The notes: generated by a model from the sequence alone, not told the origin. A stretch of DNA of 64,000 nt from Aquipseudomonas ullengensis (GCF_014174475.1 NZ_JACJUD010000002.1:296323-360322), one strand, 5' to 3'; shown: positions 17,212-26,216, numbered from the stretch's first letter. Translations and numbers: made by a program.

Positions 17212-17922
17212 TCAGACGAGGTGGCGCCCGCCGTTGACGGTCAGCGTCGTGCCGGTGACATAGGGATTGTCCAGCAGGTAGCTCAGGCTGTGGTACACGA
17301 CTTCCGCGCCTGGCTCGATGTCCATCGGGGTTTCGGCGAGGCGTTTGGCGCGGTAGGCCGCGTCGTCGCCTTCGTTGAATAGAATCAGCGCCAGGGCCAG
17401 GCCGTTGACCTGGATGCCCGGTGCGAAACGCGCGGCAAAGCTCTGCGTCAGGCTGTCCAGGCCGGCCTTGCTGGCGCAGTAGGCCGGGCGCTTGGCGCTA
17501 CCCTTGCGGGTCACGTCGTCGCTGATGTGGATGATGTCGGCCGGCGTCGAGCGACGCAGCAATGGCTCGCAGTGCAGGTTGATCAGGTAGGGCGCGAGCA
17601 TGTGCACGGCGACCATCTGCTGGAACACCTGGGCTTCGTTGCCGGGTGTTTCGGTGAGCCAGTCCGAGGCGTTGTGGACGATGGCGCGCAGGCTGTCGGT
17701 GTGGCGCTTCAGCTCGTCGATAAAGGCCAGAATGCCGGCTTCGCTGGAGAAGTCGGCCGGCAGCGCCAGCGCGCCGCGCTCGCGTAGTTGCTGTACGCCC
17801 TCGCGTTCGCGGCGGTAGCTGATGATCACCGGCTGGCCCTGGTCGAGCAGGCGATGGGCGCAGTGCAGGCCCACACGCTGGCTGGCGCCAGTGATCAGGA
17901 TCGGGGCAGCGGAACCGCTCAT
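17212..17922 (-). CDS. folM: Dihydromonapterin reductase
   Basis: A 236-aa SDR protein: [15 protein letters not shown] at the N-terminus, VHNASDW in place of NNAG, catalytic YCASKAG, and a C-terminal [18 protein letters not shown]. Together with FolX and FolE this identifies FolM, which reduces dihydromonapterin to tetrahydromonapterin. The ATG at 17922 begins [12 protein letters not shown]; the 34-residue upstream extension runs through the promoter and is rejected. First gene of the operon, 23 bp before folE. Confidence 0.88.
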   Translation of the reverse strand: MSGSAAPILITGASQRVGLHCAHRLLDQGQPVIISYRREREGVQQLRERGALALPADFSSEAGILAFIDELKRHTDSLRAIVHNASDWLTETPGNEAQVFQQMVAVHMLAPYLINLHCEPLLRRSTPADIIHISDDVTRKGSAKRPAYCASKAGLDSLTQSFAARFAPGIQVNGLALALILFNEGDDAAYRAKRLAETPMDIEPGAEVVYHSLSYLLDNPYVTGTTLTVNGGRHLV

Positions 17923-17992
17923 GGAGGGTCTCGTTCGGCAGAATAAAAAGGGGGCATGCACCCGCATGGGGCGGGGCCGTATAAGCCGCCAA

Positions 17993-18036
17993 GTTATACC
18001 AGCGGGCCATTTCTGTACAACCACGCGGGCTGTACG
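17993..18036 (-). promoter_or_regulatory. folMEX promoter with a TGTACA direct-repeat (candidate LitR/PplR operator)
   Basis: On the minus strand, TTGTAC (18020-18015) and TATAAC (17998-17993) form -35 and -10 boxes with a 16-bp spacer, about 70 bp before the folM start. The -35 box lies inside one TGTACA half-site (18014-18019). A second near-copy, TGTACG on the plus strand, is at 18031-18036, 11 nt away. From memory, PplR1 of P. putida binds T(G/A)TACA-N12-TGTA(C/T)A at light-induced promoters including folE; the spacing here is one shorter. The overlap with the -35 box fits repression. Confidence 0.6.
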
Positions 18037-18060
18037 GGAATGGCACCGGGAGAGGCGTGC

Positions 18061-18627
18061 TTAACGCGGTTGCAGGGCGATGTCGGCAGGTGCCGGCGTG
18101 CGTGCGGGCTGCAGCCAGGGCTCGAGCAGGCGGGTCGACAGCGGGATGAACCAGTAGGTCATCAGCGGCGTCAGGGCCAGGGTGCTGAGCAGGATGCGCA
18201 CGGCCAAGGGTAGGTCGCTGAGCCAACCGCCGAACAGCAGGTTGAATGCCAGCGATACCGGGAAGAACGCCAGCCAGATGGCCACGCTCTGCTTCCAGCG
18301 CGGCGGTCGGCGCTGGGCGCTGCCAAACCAGGCGTCGAGGCCGCGCACGCGCTGTTCCAGCGGCTGGGCGAACAGCCCGCTGCCGCGCTGCAGCCAGGTG
18401 CGGCGCGAGGCCGAGTGTTCCCAGGCGGCGAGGGTGGCCTCGTCGGAGAAACGGAAGACGATCTGGAATTCGTCGTCGTCAGGCGGCGGGGCAAGTACGC
18501 CGGAGCCGAGGTAGCCGGCAAAGTCGGCGGCGAGCAATTCGCCTTCGTGTAGCCAGGCGCGGAATTCGTGGAAGCGCTCGCGCGGTACGCGACGCGCCAC
18601 CAGCATGGTGACGGGAGCAGCAGACAT
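18061..18627 (-). CDS. Antibiotic biosynthesis monooxygenase-domain membrane protein
   Basis: A 188-aa protein. Residues 1-95 form an ABM/ferredoxin-like fold (VTMLVARRVPRERFHEFRAW, FQIVFRFSDEATLAAWEHS, then WLQRG). Two membrane helices follow (SVAIWLAFFPVSLAFNLLF and VRILLSTLALTPLMTYWFI). The domain name does not imply antibiotic synthesis; such proteins often act on quinones or haem-like substrates. The ATG at 18627 is chosen over an upstream, non-coding-like extension. It lies just upstream of the folMEX promoter on the same strand. Confidence 0.75.
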   Translation of the reverse strand: MSAAPVTMLVARRVPRERFHEFRAWLHEGELLAADFAGYLGSGVLAPPPDDDEFQIVFRFSDEATLAAWEHSASRRTWLQRGSGLFAQPLEQRVRGLDAWFGSAQRRPPRWKQSVAIWLAFFPVSLAFNLLFGGWLSDLPLAVRILLSTLALTPLMTYWFIPLSTRLLEPWLQPARTPAPADIALQPR

Positions 18628-18894
18628 TGTGTATCTCCAGGGCAACTGGCAGGGCCCGGGTAGGGCCCTGCACGGGGCATGGCGTCGGGGTGGTGACGGC
18701 ATGCCTGAATGACAGGCAAGGATTATTCCTGTTTTTGCGCAATACGCCAGAGGCCTGGCGCGCCTTGCTGTGCAGTCGGACTAACGGCGCCGGTCTGCTG
18801 CTAGATGCACCGTGAGTGGGCGTCGCGGGCGATTCAAGCGCAGCCACCGGCTGGGGTACACTCTGCCGATCTTTCTCTGGCGGCCACTCCTGTC

Positions 18895-19836
18895 ATGACC
18901 GAGCTTTCTGGCGCCTCCCAGGCTTGCGACTCCCTGAAACAGCAGGAGCTGTTCCCCATCCGCGAAGTGTCGCGGCTGACCGGGGTCAATTCCGTCACCC
19001 TACGTGCCTGGGAGCGGCGTTATGGCCTGATCCAGCCAATGCGCACCGACAGCGGCCATCGCCTTTATTCGGCAGCGGATATCGAGACGGTGCGCAGCAT
19101 CCTGGCCTGGATCGAGCGGGGCGTGGCGGTCAGCAAGGTCGGCAAGATCCTGGCCCGTAGCAGCGGGATCAAGACCCCGGCGCTGGTGGCAGTTGATGCT
19201 ACCGCCAGCGAGTGGGAGGCCTGGCAGGCGCGCATTCGCCTGGCGCTGGGTGCCTTCGATGGGCTGCAGCTGGAGCGCCTGTATGGCCAGGTGTTCTCCA
19301 CCTATCCGCTGGCGGTGGTGTTCCAGGACATTCTCATGCCGCTCTGGCAGGAACTGCTGCTGCGCCGTGACGACTATGGTCAGGCCAGCGAATGGACCTT
19401 CCTCGACAGCTTCCTGCGCGCCCGCGTGCTGCAGCGCTTGCAGCTCGGTACCTCAGGCGCCGAGCGGGTGCTGCTGGCGGCGCTGCCGGGGCATTGCCGT
19501 GAACTGGAGCTGCTGGTAGCCGGCCTGTTGCTGGCGGGCGACGGTGGCGTGCAGGTGTTGGGGCTGGGCCAGCCGCTGCTTGAGCTGCCGCTGGTGTGCG
19601 AGAAGATTCGCCCGCAGGCGCTGGTGCTGTTTTCCAACCAGCCGCCGAGCAAGGAGCTGCCGCAGCAGCTCAAGCGTCTGGCCCTGAGCCTGGAGTGCCC
19701 ATTGCTGTTCGCCGGCGATGCTGCAGACCTGGCCGAGGAGGAACTGCAAGGCTCGCCAATCGCCTGCCTGGGCAACGACGGTGGATTGATGCAGCGCCGC
19801 CTGCAGCAGTTTCTCGCCGGTCATCTGGATACCTGA
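18895..19836 (+). CDS. MerR-family regulator, class II LitR/CarH-like (PplR-type)
   Basis: A 313-aa regulator. The N-terminal MerR winged helix is clear (FPIREVSRLTGVNSVTLRAW, ERRYGLIQP). The central helical bundle and the C-terminal cobalamin-binding-like Rossmann domain follow. The W-x9-EH motif that shields the cobalamin in light-sensing CarH is not kept: after LMPLWQELLLRRDD the EH position reads YG. That agrees with class II LitR proteins, which sense light indirectly through short LOV proteins. The ATG at 18895 is preferred; a TACACT -10 box lies at about 18858. It is divergent from the ABM/folMEX side. Confidence 0.78.
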   Translation: MTELSGASQACDSLKQQELFPIREVSRLTGVNSVTLRAWERRYGLIQPMRTDSGHRLYSAADIETVRSILAWIERGVAVSKVGKILARSSGIKTPALVAVDATASEWEAWQARIRLALGAFDGLQLERLYGQVFSTYPLAVVFQDILMPLWQELLLRRDDYGQASEWTFLDSFLRARVLQRLQLGTSGAERVLLAALPGHCRELELLVAGLLLAGDGGVQVLGLGQPLLELPLVCEKIRPQALVLFSNQPPSKELPQQLKRLALSLECPLLFAGDAADLAEEELQGSPIACLGNDGGLMQRRLQQFLAGHLDT

Positions 19837-19866
19837 TCGAGCGGCTACTGGCCGGATGTTTCGCGC

Positions 19867-19902
19867 AACAAAAAGCCCGGCACTAGGGCCGGGCTTTTTG
19901 TT
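19867..19902. terminator. Bidirectional terminator between the MerR gene and fumarase
   Basis: A perfect 15-bp stem (19867-19881 with 19888-19902, AACAAAAAGCCCGGC) with A- and T-runs on its flanks, serving two convergent genes. Confidence 0.9.
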
Positions 19903-19915
19903 GCCGCTGGACGGG

Positions 19916-21439
19916 TTACTTCACTTCCACGGCCAGGCTTTCAGCGATCTTCTTGTTCCAGATCGCTGGGCCGGTGATGTGCACCGACTCGCCCTTGGTA
20001 TCGACCGCCACGGTAACCGGCATGTCTTTCACTTCGAACTCGTAGATGGCTTCCATACCCAGCTCGGCGAAGGCCAGCACCTTGGACTTCTTGATCGCCT
20101 GGGCGACCAGGTAGGCGGCGCCGCCGACGGCCATCAGGTACACGGCCTTGTTGTCGCGGATCGCGTCGATGGCGATCGGGCCGCGCTCGGACTTGCCGAT
20201 CATGCCCAGCAGGCCGGTGGTCTCGAGGATCTGCCGGGTGAACTTGTCCATCCGCGTGGCGGTGGTCGGGCCGGCTGGGCCTACCACTTCGTCACCGACC
20301 GGATCGACCGGGCCGACGTAATAGATGAAGCGACCTTTCAGATCGACCGGCAGCTCTTCACCCTTGTTCAGCATGTCGACCATGCGCTTGTGCGCGGCGT
20401 CGCGGCCGGTGAGCATCTTGCCGTTGAGCAGCACGGTCTCGCCCGGCTTCCAGCTCTGCACGTCTTCCGGGGTGATGGTGTCCAGATTCACGCGGCGCGC
20501 GCTCGGGCCGGCTTCCCAGACGATCTCCGGGTAGGCGTCCAAAGACGGCGCTTCCAGCTCGGCCGGGCCACTGCCGTCAAGCACGAAGTGGGCGTGGCGG
20601 GTGGCGGCGCAGTTGGGGATCATGCACACCGGCAGGGAAGCGGCGTGGGTTGGGTAGTCCATGATCTTCACGTCGAGCACAGTGGTCAGGCCGCCCAGGC
20701 CCTGGGCGCCGATGCCCAGCTGGTTAACTTTTTCGAACAGTTCGAGGCGCATTTCCTCAATCTTGTTCTGCGGGCCGCGGGCTTTCAGCTCATGGATGTC
20801 GATGGACTCCATCAGCACTTCCTTGGCCATTACCGCAGCTTTCTCGGCGGTGCCGCCAATGCCGATGCCGAGCATGCCCGGCGGGCACCAGCCGGCGCCC
20901 ATGGTCGGCACGGTCTTGAGGACCCAGTCGACGATCGAGTCGGACGGGTTGAGCATGGCCATCTTCGACTTGTTCTCGGAGCCGCCGCCCTTGGCCGCGA
21001 CGTCCACTTCCAGCTTGTCGCCGGGAACCATGGAGTAGTGGATCACCGCCGGGGTGTTATCCTTGGTGTTCTTGCGGGCACCGGCTGGGTCGGCCAGGAT
21101 CGAGGCGCGCAGGACGTTTTCCGGCAGGTTGTAAGCGCGGCGTACGCCTTCGTTGATCATGTCGTCGACGCTCATGGTGGCGCCGTCCCAGCGCACGTCC
21201 ATGCCGACGCGCACGAACACGGTGACGATACCGGTGTCCTGGCAGATCGGCCGGTGGCCGGTGGCGCACATGCGCGAGTTGATCAGGATCTGCGCCATGG
21301 AGTCGCGCGCGGCCGGCGATTCTTCCTTCAGGTAGGCCTCATGCATGGCCTGGATGAAGTCGACGGGGTGGTAATAGGAAATGAACTGCAGGGCATCGGC
21401 GACGCTCTGAATCAGGTCATCCTGTTTGATCACGGTCAT
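19916..21439 (-). CDS. fumA: Class I fumarate hydratase (4Fe-4S)
   Basis: A 507-aa class I fumarase that interconverts fumarate and malate in the TCA cycle. Cluster cysteines are visible in GHRPICQDTG, in GAGWCPPGM and in MIPNCAATRHAHF. The C-terminal beta domain carries GPTTATRMDKF and IDAIRDNKAVYLMAVGG. The enzyme is oxygen-sensitive and usually complements the stable class II FumC. The start at 21439 has GAGGAGCG upstream. It is divergent from the diguanylate cyclase gene; the same pair is adjacent in P. aeruginosa. Confidence 0.95.
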   Translation of the reverse strand: MTVIKQDDLIQSVADALQFISYYHPVDFIQAMHEAYLKEESPAARDSMAQILINSRMCATGHRPICQDTGIVTVFVRVGMDVRWDGATMSVDDMINEGVRRAYNLPENVLRASILADPAGARKNTKDNTPAVIHYSMVPGDKLEVDVAAKGGGSENKSKMAMLNPSDSIVDWVLKTVPTMGAGWCPPGMLGIGIGGTAEKAAVMAKEVLMESIDIHELKARGPQNKIEEMRLELFEKVNQLGIGAQGLGGLTTVLDVKIMDYPTHAASLPVCMIPNCAATRHAHFVLDGSGPAELEAPSLDAYPEIVWEAGPSARRVNLDTITPEDVQSWKPGETVLLNGKMLTGRDAAHKRMVDMLNKGEELPVDLKGRFIYYVGPVDPVGDEVVGPAGPTTATRMDKFTRQILETTGLLGMIGKSERGPIAIDAIRDNKAVYLMAVGGAAYLVAQAIKKSKVLAFAELGMEAIYEFEVKDMPVTVAVDTKGESVHITGPAIWNKKIAESLAVEVK

Positions 21440-21666
21440 GCAAGCGCTCCTCTAGTACGGGAACATCTGTAGGGAAGCGCCGGACCACGACCCGGCGCAT
21501 TGCGACAAAAAAGGCGCCGCAGTATAGCGTGCCAGAGGCCCGCGGCACAGCCGCCGGTAGTCGCGAGCGGCCTGCGACCAAGGTCTTGTGTTTAGGTTGG
21601 CAGGGCGCAAAGACCCTAGGTTTTTTGTGATCACAGGGGTAGAGTGAGGCAAGGTGCCAGTACGGG

Positions 21667-22803
21667 ATGGAGCCCATGAGTACGAGCAGTCCACGGGTTA
21701 CGAAACGAAGTCTGCAAAGCCTGCTGCTGAAGCGTTTCGGCATGGCGGCGGGTACCTATGCCCTGGTACTTCTGCTGCTCTGGGTGGCGGCCTTCAACGA
21801 TCTGCTCAGTGGCTCACTGTCTGGTGCATTGGCCTGCAGTGCCTTGGTCGTGGTCTCGCAACTGGCCTTCCTGCTGCTGTTTCGCAGTGGTCTCAACCTG
21901 CGCTTTCGCGACCCCAGCCTGACCGAAGCCCAGGTGCTGGTCGGCCTCGCCCTGCATACCTTCCTGCTCGCCCAGCTCGACAGCGCACGCGGCACGTTGC
22001 TGTTGTTCTATGTGGTGATCCTGATGTTCGGCGTATTCCAGCTACGCCCCGGGGTCTTTGCACGTTGCGCCGCCTTCGCCTTCTTCAGTTTTGCCAGCCT
22101 CAACCTCTGGGAGGGCTACCACATGCGCCTGGCCGAACCGGGGTTGGCGCTGCTGCAGAACTGCACCCTGTCCGTTGCGCTGATCTGGCAGAGCCTGTTC
22201 GCCAGTTATGTGCAGGCGCTGCGCCAGCGCATGCGCCAACGCCGCTATGCGCTGCAGGCGCACCAGGACACCCTGCGCGGCATGATGCGCCAGCTCGAAG
22301 ACCTGGTGGCCACCGATGAACTGACTGGCCTGTTCAACCGCCGGCATTTCCTGCGCCTGGCCCTGCGTGAGCTGGAAACCCTCGGCGGCGGGCGCCAGCA
22401 TGGCCTGGCATTGATCGACCTTGATCACTTCAAGCGGATCAACGACGTGCATGGCCATGCTGCCGGTGACCGCGTGCTGCAGACCTTCGCCGCAGTGGCG
22501 CGGGCCTGCCTGCGCGACGGCGATGTGCTGGCGCGCTACGGTGGCGAGGAGTTCGTGCTGTTTCTGCCCAATACCGATGCCGATCAGTTCACCACCTGTT
22601 GCGAGCGTCTGCGCGAGGCCTTCGCCTGCGCCGAGCCGGTTGGCGTGCAGGTCGACAATTTGAGCCTGTCCGCCGGCATGACCCTGATTGGCGAAGGCGA
22701 TGACCTCGACGAGGCCCTGCAACGGGCCGACCAGGCGCTGTACCGGGCCAAGCGCGGCGGGCGTAACCGTTGCGATGCGGCTTGGGAGGGTGCGGGTGCC
22801 TGA
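21667..22803 (+). CDS. sadC: Membrane diguanylate cyclase, SadC-like
   Basis: A 378-aa c-di-GMP synthase. The N-terminal 180 residues hold five or six membrane helices (ALVLLLLWVAAF, SALVVVSQLAFLLLF and others). The GGDEF domain follows, with TDELTGLFNRRHFL, DLDHFKRIND, active-site GGEEF and, five residues before it, RDGD, an intact RxxD inhibitory site. Position next to class I fumarase, ferredoxin reductase, enoyl-CoA hydratase and pykA matches sadC in P. aeruginosa, which controls biofilm and swarming. This protein seems shorter than that one as I remember it, so orthology rests mainly on context. The ATG at 21667 or 21676 could be used. Confidence 0.82.
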   Translation: MEPMSTSSPRVTKRSLQSLLLKRFGMAAGTYALVLLLLWVAAFNDLLSGSLSGALACSALVVVSQLAFLLLFRSGLNLRFRDPSLTEAQVLVGLALHTFLLAQLDSARGTLLLFYVVILMFGVFQLRPGVFARCAAFAFFSFASLNLWEGYHMRLAEPGLALLQNCTLSVALIWQSLFASYVQALRQRMRQRRYALQAHQDTLRGMMRQLEDLVATDELTGLFNRRHFLRLALRELETLGGGRQHGLALIDLDHFKRINDVHGHAAGDRVLQTFAAVARACLRDGDVLARYGGEEFVLFLPNTDADQFTTCCERLREAFACAEPVGVQVDNLSLSAGMTLIGEGDDLDEALQRADQALYRAKRGGRNRCDAAWEGAGA

Positions 22804-23734
22804 ATTGCATGTCGCCGGCCAGTCCTGGTCGGTCGTTGCCGGAAGCAATCTGCTCGACGCTCTCAATGGCGCTGGCTTGCGCGTGCCTTATAGCTGCCGT
22901 GCCGGCAGTTGCCACGCGTGCCTGGTGCGTTGTGTAGCCGGCGAAGTGCTGGACGCTGCGCCGGATGCGCTGGACGCCCAGCGCCGTGCCGAGGGCTGGT
23001 GCCTGGCCTGTCAGTGCCAGGTGGCGGGCGATCTCGCGGTGGAGGTCTTCGACCCGCTGCGCGATGGCCTGCCGGCGGTTGTCGAGTCGAGCGACTGGCT
23101 GAGCCCCAACGTGCTGCGCTTGCGCCTGACCCCACAGAAACCGCTGCGCTACAGCGCTGGCCAGCACCTGGTGCTGTGGACGGCTGGCGGTGTGGCGCGG
23201 CCTTATTCGCTGGCCAGCGTACCGGGCATCGACCCCTGGCTGGAGTTCCACCTCGATTGCCGGCACAGCGGCGCCTTCAGCGATGCGGCGCGCCAGCTCA
23301 AGCCGGGCGATTCGCTGCGCCTGGGCGAGCTGCGGGGCGGGGCGCTGCACTATGACCCGGACTGGCACGAGCGGCCGCTCTGGCTGTTCGCCGCCGGCAC
23401 TGGCATGGCGCCGCTTTGGGGCATCCTGCGCGAGGCTCTGAACCAGCAACACCAGGGGCCGATCCGTGTGCTGCACCTGGCCCATGATGCCAGCGAACAT
23501 TACCTTGCCGAGCCCTTGCAGGCGCTTGCCGCTGCTCATCTGCAGTTGCAGGTGCAGCCGGTAGTGGCGACCGAGCTGGCGGCGGTTTTGGCGGAACTGA
23601 AGCTTGTTTCGCGGCAAACCCGCGCCTTACTCTGCGGTTCTCCCGCCAGCGTGGAGAGCTTCGCACGCCGTCTCTACCTGGCCGGCCTGCCACGCAACCA
23701 GCTGCTGGCTGACGTCTTTCTTCCTCGCGCCTAG
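22796..23734 (+). CDS. 2Fe-2S ferredoxin/FAD-NAD(P)H oxidoreductase
   Basis: A 312-aa electron-transfer protein. The N-terminal plant-type ferredoxin domain has cluster cysteines in YSCRAGSCHACLV (Cx4Cx2C) with the fourth in WCLACQCQV. The FAD domain has ARPYSLASVP, and the NAD(P) domain has LWLFAAGTGMAPLWGIL and a terminal CGSP. It resembles oxygenase reductases, but no oxygenase gene is adjacent, so the partner is unknown. The GTG at 22796 is chosen because GGGAGG lies about 6 nt upstream. It overlaps the end of the cyclase gene by 8 bp, which implies coupling. Confidence 0.85.
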   Translation: MPELHVAGQSWSVVAGSNLLDALNGAGLRVPYSCRAGSCHACLVRCVAGEVLDAAPDALDAQRRAEGWCLACQCQVAGDLAVEVFDPLRDGLPAVVESSDWLSPNVLRLRLTPQKPLRYSAGQHLVLWTAGGVARPYSLASVPGIDPWLEFHLDCRHSGAFSDAARQLKPGDSLRLGELRGGALHYDPDWHERPLWLFAAGTGMAPLWGILREALNQQHQGPIRVLHLAHDASEHYLAEPLQALAAAHLQLQVQPVVATELAAVLAELKLVSRQTRALLCGSPASVESFARRLYLAGLPRNQLLADVFLPRA

Positions 23735-23827
23735 ATCGCTCTGGAGCTGCACGCGAATCCCCTCGGGCCGGTTCAGCGTGCTTTCCTCAGCCAGCGGCGC
23801 GACGCCACAGATTCGCAAGGAGTTGCA

Positions 23828-24601
23828 ATGAGCGAGCATGTACTGGTCGAGCGCGATGGTGGTCTGCTGACCCTGCGTCTGAACCGCCCGGACAAGATGA
23901 ATGCCCTGACCCGCGCCATGTACAGCCAGATGGCCGAGGCGCTGGATGCGGTCAATGCGGATTCCAGCGTGCGCGTGGTGCTGATCACCGGCGGCGCCGA
24001 GTGCTTCACCAGTGGCAACGATGTGGCGGACTTCCTCGAAGTGCCACCGACTACGCTGGATAGCCCAGTGTTCCACTTCATGCGCGCGCTGTTCGACTTC
24101 AGCAAGCCGGTGGTGGCCGCCGTGAGCGGGCCGGCCGTGGGCATCGGCACCACGCTGCTGCTGCACTGTGACCTGGTTTATGTCAGTCACGATGCCAAGT
24201 TGAAGATGCCGTTCGTCAACCTCGGCCTGTGCCCGGAGTTTGGTTCCAGCCTGATCCTGCCACGCCTGCTCGGCCAGGCCAAGGCAGCCGAGTTGTTGCT
24301 GCTCGGTGAAAGCTTCAACGGCGAGCAGGCGGCGCAATGGGGGATTGCTAGTGGCGTGCTGCAGGGCGGCCCGGCGACCCTGGCCAAGGCTCGCGAAATG
24401 GCGCGGCGGTTCATTGAACTGGCGCCCTCGGCTGTGGCCGATAGCAAGCGCCTGATGCGCACGCCGGGGCGCGAAGAACTGCGCAAGGCGATCGAGGAGG
24501 AGGGCGCCCTGTTCGGTCAGCGCCTGCGCTCGCCGGAGGCCATCGAGGCGCTGTCGGCCTTTCTGCAGCGGCGCAAGCCGGATTTCTCTCGCTTCGTGTA
24601 G
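23828..24601 (+). CDS. Enoyl-CoA hydratase/isomerase family protein
   Basis: A 257-aa crotonase. Oxyanion-hole segments are TGGAECFTSGNDVADF and AAVSGPAVGIGTTLLLHCDL; the second acidic site region is FVNLGLCPEFGSSLILPRLL, which has Glu and Ser rather than the usual Glu-Gly pair, so a Delta3-Delta2 isomerase is possible. GGAG precedes the ATG. It follows the ferredoxin reductase in the same order as in P. aeruginosa. A repeat and a terminator lie downstream. Confidence 0.85.
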   Translation: MSEHVLVERDGGLLTLRLNRPDKMNALTRAMYSQMAEALDAVNADSSVRVVLITGGAECFTSGNDVADFLEVPPTTLDSPVFHFMRALFDFSKPVVAAVSGPAVGIGTTLLLHCDLVYVSHDAKLKMPFVNLGLCPEFGSSLILPRLLGQAKAAELLLLGESFNGEQAAQWGIASGVLQGGPATLAKAREMARRFIELAPSAVADSKRLMRTPGREELRKAIEEEGALFGQRLRSPEAIEALSAFLQRRKPDFSRFV

Positions 24602-24640
24602 GTGGGGTGGGCTTCACCGATCCACCTTGCGTTCTGTGTC

Positions 24641-24705
24641 TGTAGGAGTCAGCTTGCTGGCGATGCTTCTGGGGCGTCCGGACCGCCAGCAAGCTGGCTC
24701 CTACA
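24641..24705. repeat. Dispersed palindromic repeat, GTAGGAGC family (copy 1)
   Basis: An inverted repeat of 22 bp with one mismatch (24641-24662 and 24684-24705), beginning TGTAGGAGTCAGCTTGCTGG. Related copies are at 47991-48056 and 53756-53819. It matches the GTAGGAGC-type extragenic palindromes that are common in Pseudomonas. Confidence 0.85.
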
Positions 24706-24722
24706 GGTAAAGCGCCAGGCAC

Positions 24723-24751
24723 AAAAAAGCCGCTCATTGAGCGGCTTTTTT
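24723..24751. terminator. Bidirectional terminator between enoyl-CoA hydratase and pykA
   Basis: Stem GCCGCTC/GAGCGGC with a 3-nt loop, AAAAAA before and TTTTTT after; it lies between convergent genes. Confidence 0.88.
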
Positions 24752-24764
24752 ATTGGGTCAACAC

Positions 24765-26216
24765 TTAGACCATCAAATCGCCAACATGCAGGATCTTCAT
24801 GGTATTGGTGCCGCCGGTGCCGTGGTAGCTGTCGCCCTTGGTCAGGATCACCCAGTCGCCGGGCTCGACCACGCCGAGCTTGAGCAGCTCGTCCACCGCC
24901 GCCTGGCTGACCTTGTTGGCCGGCAGTGCAGCTGGGTCGAACGGCACGGTGTAGACGCCGCGGAACATCGCCACGCGGGCCTGTGCCTCACGGTGCGGGG
25001 TGAAGGCGTAGATCGGGATCGACGAGCGGATGCGCGACATGATCAGCGGGCTGTAGCCACTCTCGGTCAGGCTGATGATCGCCTTGACGCCCGGGAAGTG
25101 GTTGGCGGTGTACATGGTCGCCAGGGCCACGCTTTCATCGCAGCGCTCGAACTGACGGCCGATACGGTGACCGGAGCGCTGGCTGATCGGGTTCTTTTCC
25201 GCGCCCAGGCAGACGCGAGCCATGGCCTGCACCGCTTCCACCGGGTATTCGCCGGCGGCGCTTTCTGCCGAGAGCATTACCGCATCGGTGTAGTCCAGCG
25301 CGGCGTTGGCTACGTCGGACACTTCCGCACGGGTCGGCATCGGGCTGTGGATCATCGACTCCATCATCTGCGTGGCCGTGATCACCGCTTTGTTGTAGCG
25401 GCGGGCGTGGGCAATGATCTTCTTCTGGATGCCGACCAGTTCGGCATCGCCAACTTCCACGCCGAGGTCGCCACGGGCCACCATCACTGCGTCGCTGGCG
25501 CGGATCAGGGCGTCGAGGGTGGCATCGTCGGCCACCGCTTCGGCGCGCTCGATCTTCGCCACCAGCCAGGCGGTGCCGCCGGACTCGTCGCGTAGGCGGC
25601 GGGCCAGATCCATGTCGGCGGCGTCACGCGGGAAGGACACCGCCAGGTAATCGACCTCCATCTCGGCAGCCAGCTTGATGTCGGCCTTGTCTTTTTCGGT
25701 CAGGGCCGGTGCCGTCAGGCCACCACCACGGCGGTTGATGCCTTTGTTGTCGGACAGCGGGCCGCCGATGGTGACACGGCAGTGCAGTTCGTCGGCGCCT
25801 TTGAGTTCCACACGCATGACCACGCGGCCGTCGTCGAGGAGCAACTCGTCACCCACGTCGCAGTCCTGAATCAGCGCCGGGTAGTCGATGCCGACCACGT
25901 CCTGGGTGCCTTCGGTGCGCGAGTGGCTGGAGGACAGGCGGAACAGGTCGCCTTCCTTGAGTTCGATACGCTTGCCGGCAAACTTGGCGATGCGGATCTT
26001 CGGTCCCTGCAGGTCGCCGAGCAGGGCGACATGGCGGCCGTGCTTGGCGGCCAGTTCGCGGACCAGTTTGGCGCGTGCCTTGTGCTCGTCAGGCGTGCCA
26101 TGGGAGAAGTTCAGGCGGGCCACGTCGATGCCGGCGAGAATCAGTTGTTCGAGGACTTCCGGCGAGTTGCTGGCAGGGCCGAGGGTGGCGACTATCTTGG
26201 TGCGGCGCAGGGTCAT
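24765..26216 (-). CDS. pykA: Pyruvate kinase
   Basis: A 483-aa pyruvate kinase converting phosphoenolpyruvate and ADP to pyruvate and ATP. The N-terminus has RRTKIVATLGPASNS and ARLNFSHGTPDEH; the active-site block has VAKIERAEAV, MVARGDLGVEV and ITATQMMESMI; and the C-terminal allosteric domain is present. Full length. The context (diguanylate cyclase, ferredoxin reductase, crotonase, then pykA convergent) is the same as in P. aeruginosa, where this isozyme is called PykA. The terminator at 24723-24751 lies just downstream. Confidence 0.95.
   Translation of the reverse strand: MTLRRTKIVATLGPASNSPEVLEQLILAGIDVARLNFSHGTPDEHKARAKLVRELAAKHGRHVALLGDLQGPKIRIAKFAGKRIELKEGDLFRLSSSHSRTEGTQDVVGIDYPALIQDCDVGDELLLDDGRVVMRVELKGADELHCRVTIGGPLSDNKGINRRGGGLTAPALTEKDKADIKLAAEMEVDYLAVSFPRDAADMDLARRLRDESGGTAWLVAKIERAEAVADDATLDALIRASDAVMVARGDLGVEVGDAELVGIQKKIIAHARRYNKAVITATQMMESMIHSPMPTRAEVSDVANAALDYTDAVMLSAESAAGEYPVEAVQAMARVCLGAEKNPISQRSGHRIGRQFERCDESVALATMYTANHFPGVKAIISLTESGYSPLIMSRIRSSIPIYAFTPHREAQARVAMFRGVYTVPFDPAALPANKVSQAAVDELLKLGVVEPGDWVILTKGDSYHGTGGTNTMKILHVGDLMV

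Noticed and set aside
18805..18894. Longer start for the LitR-like regulator
   Set aside because: The extension overlaps a probable promoter (TACACT at about 18858) and has no ribosome binding site; the ATG at 18895 fits the family.
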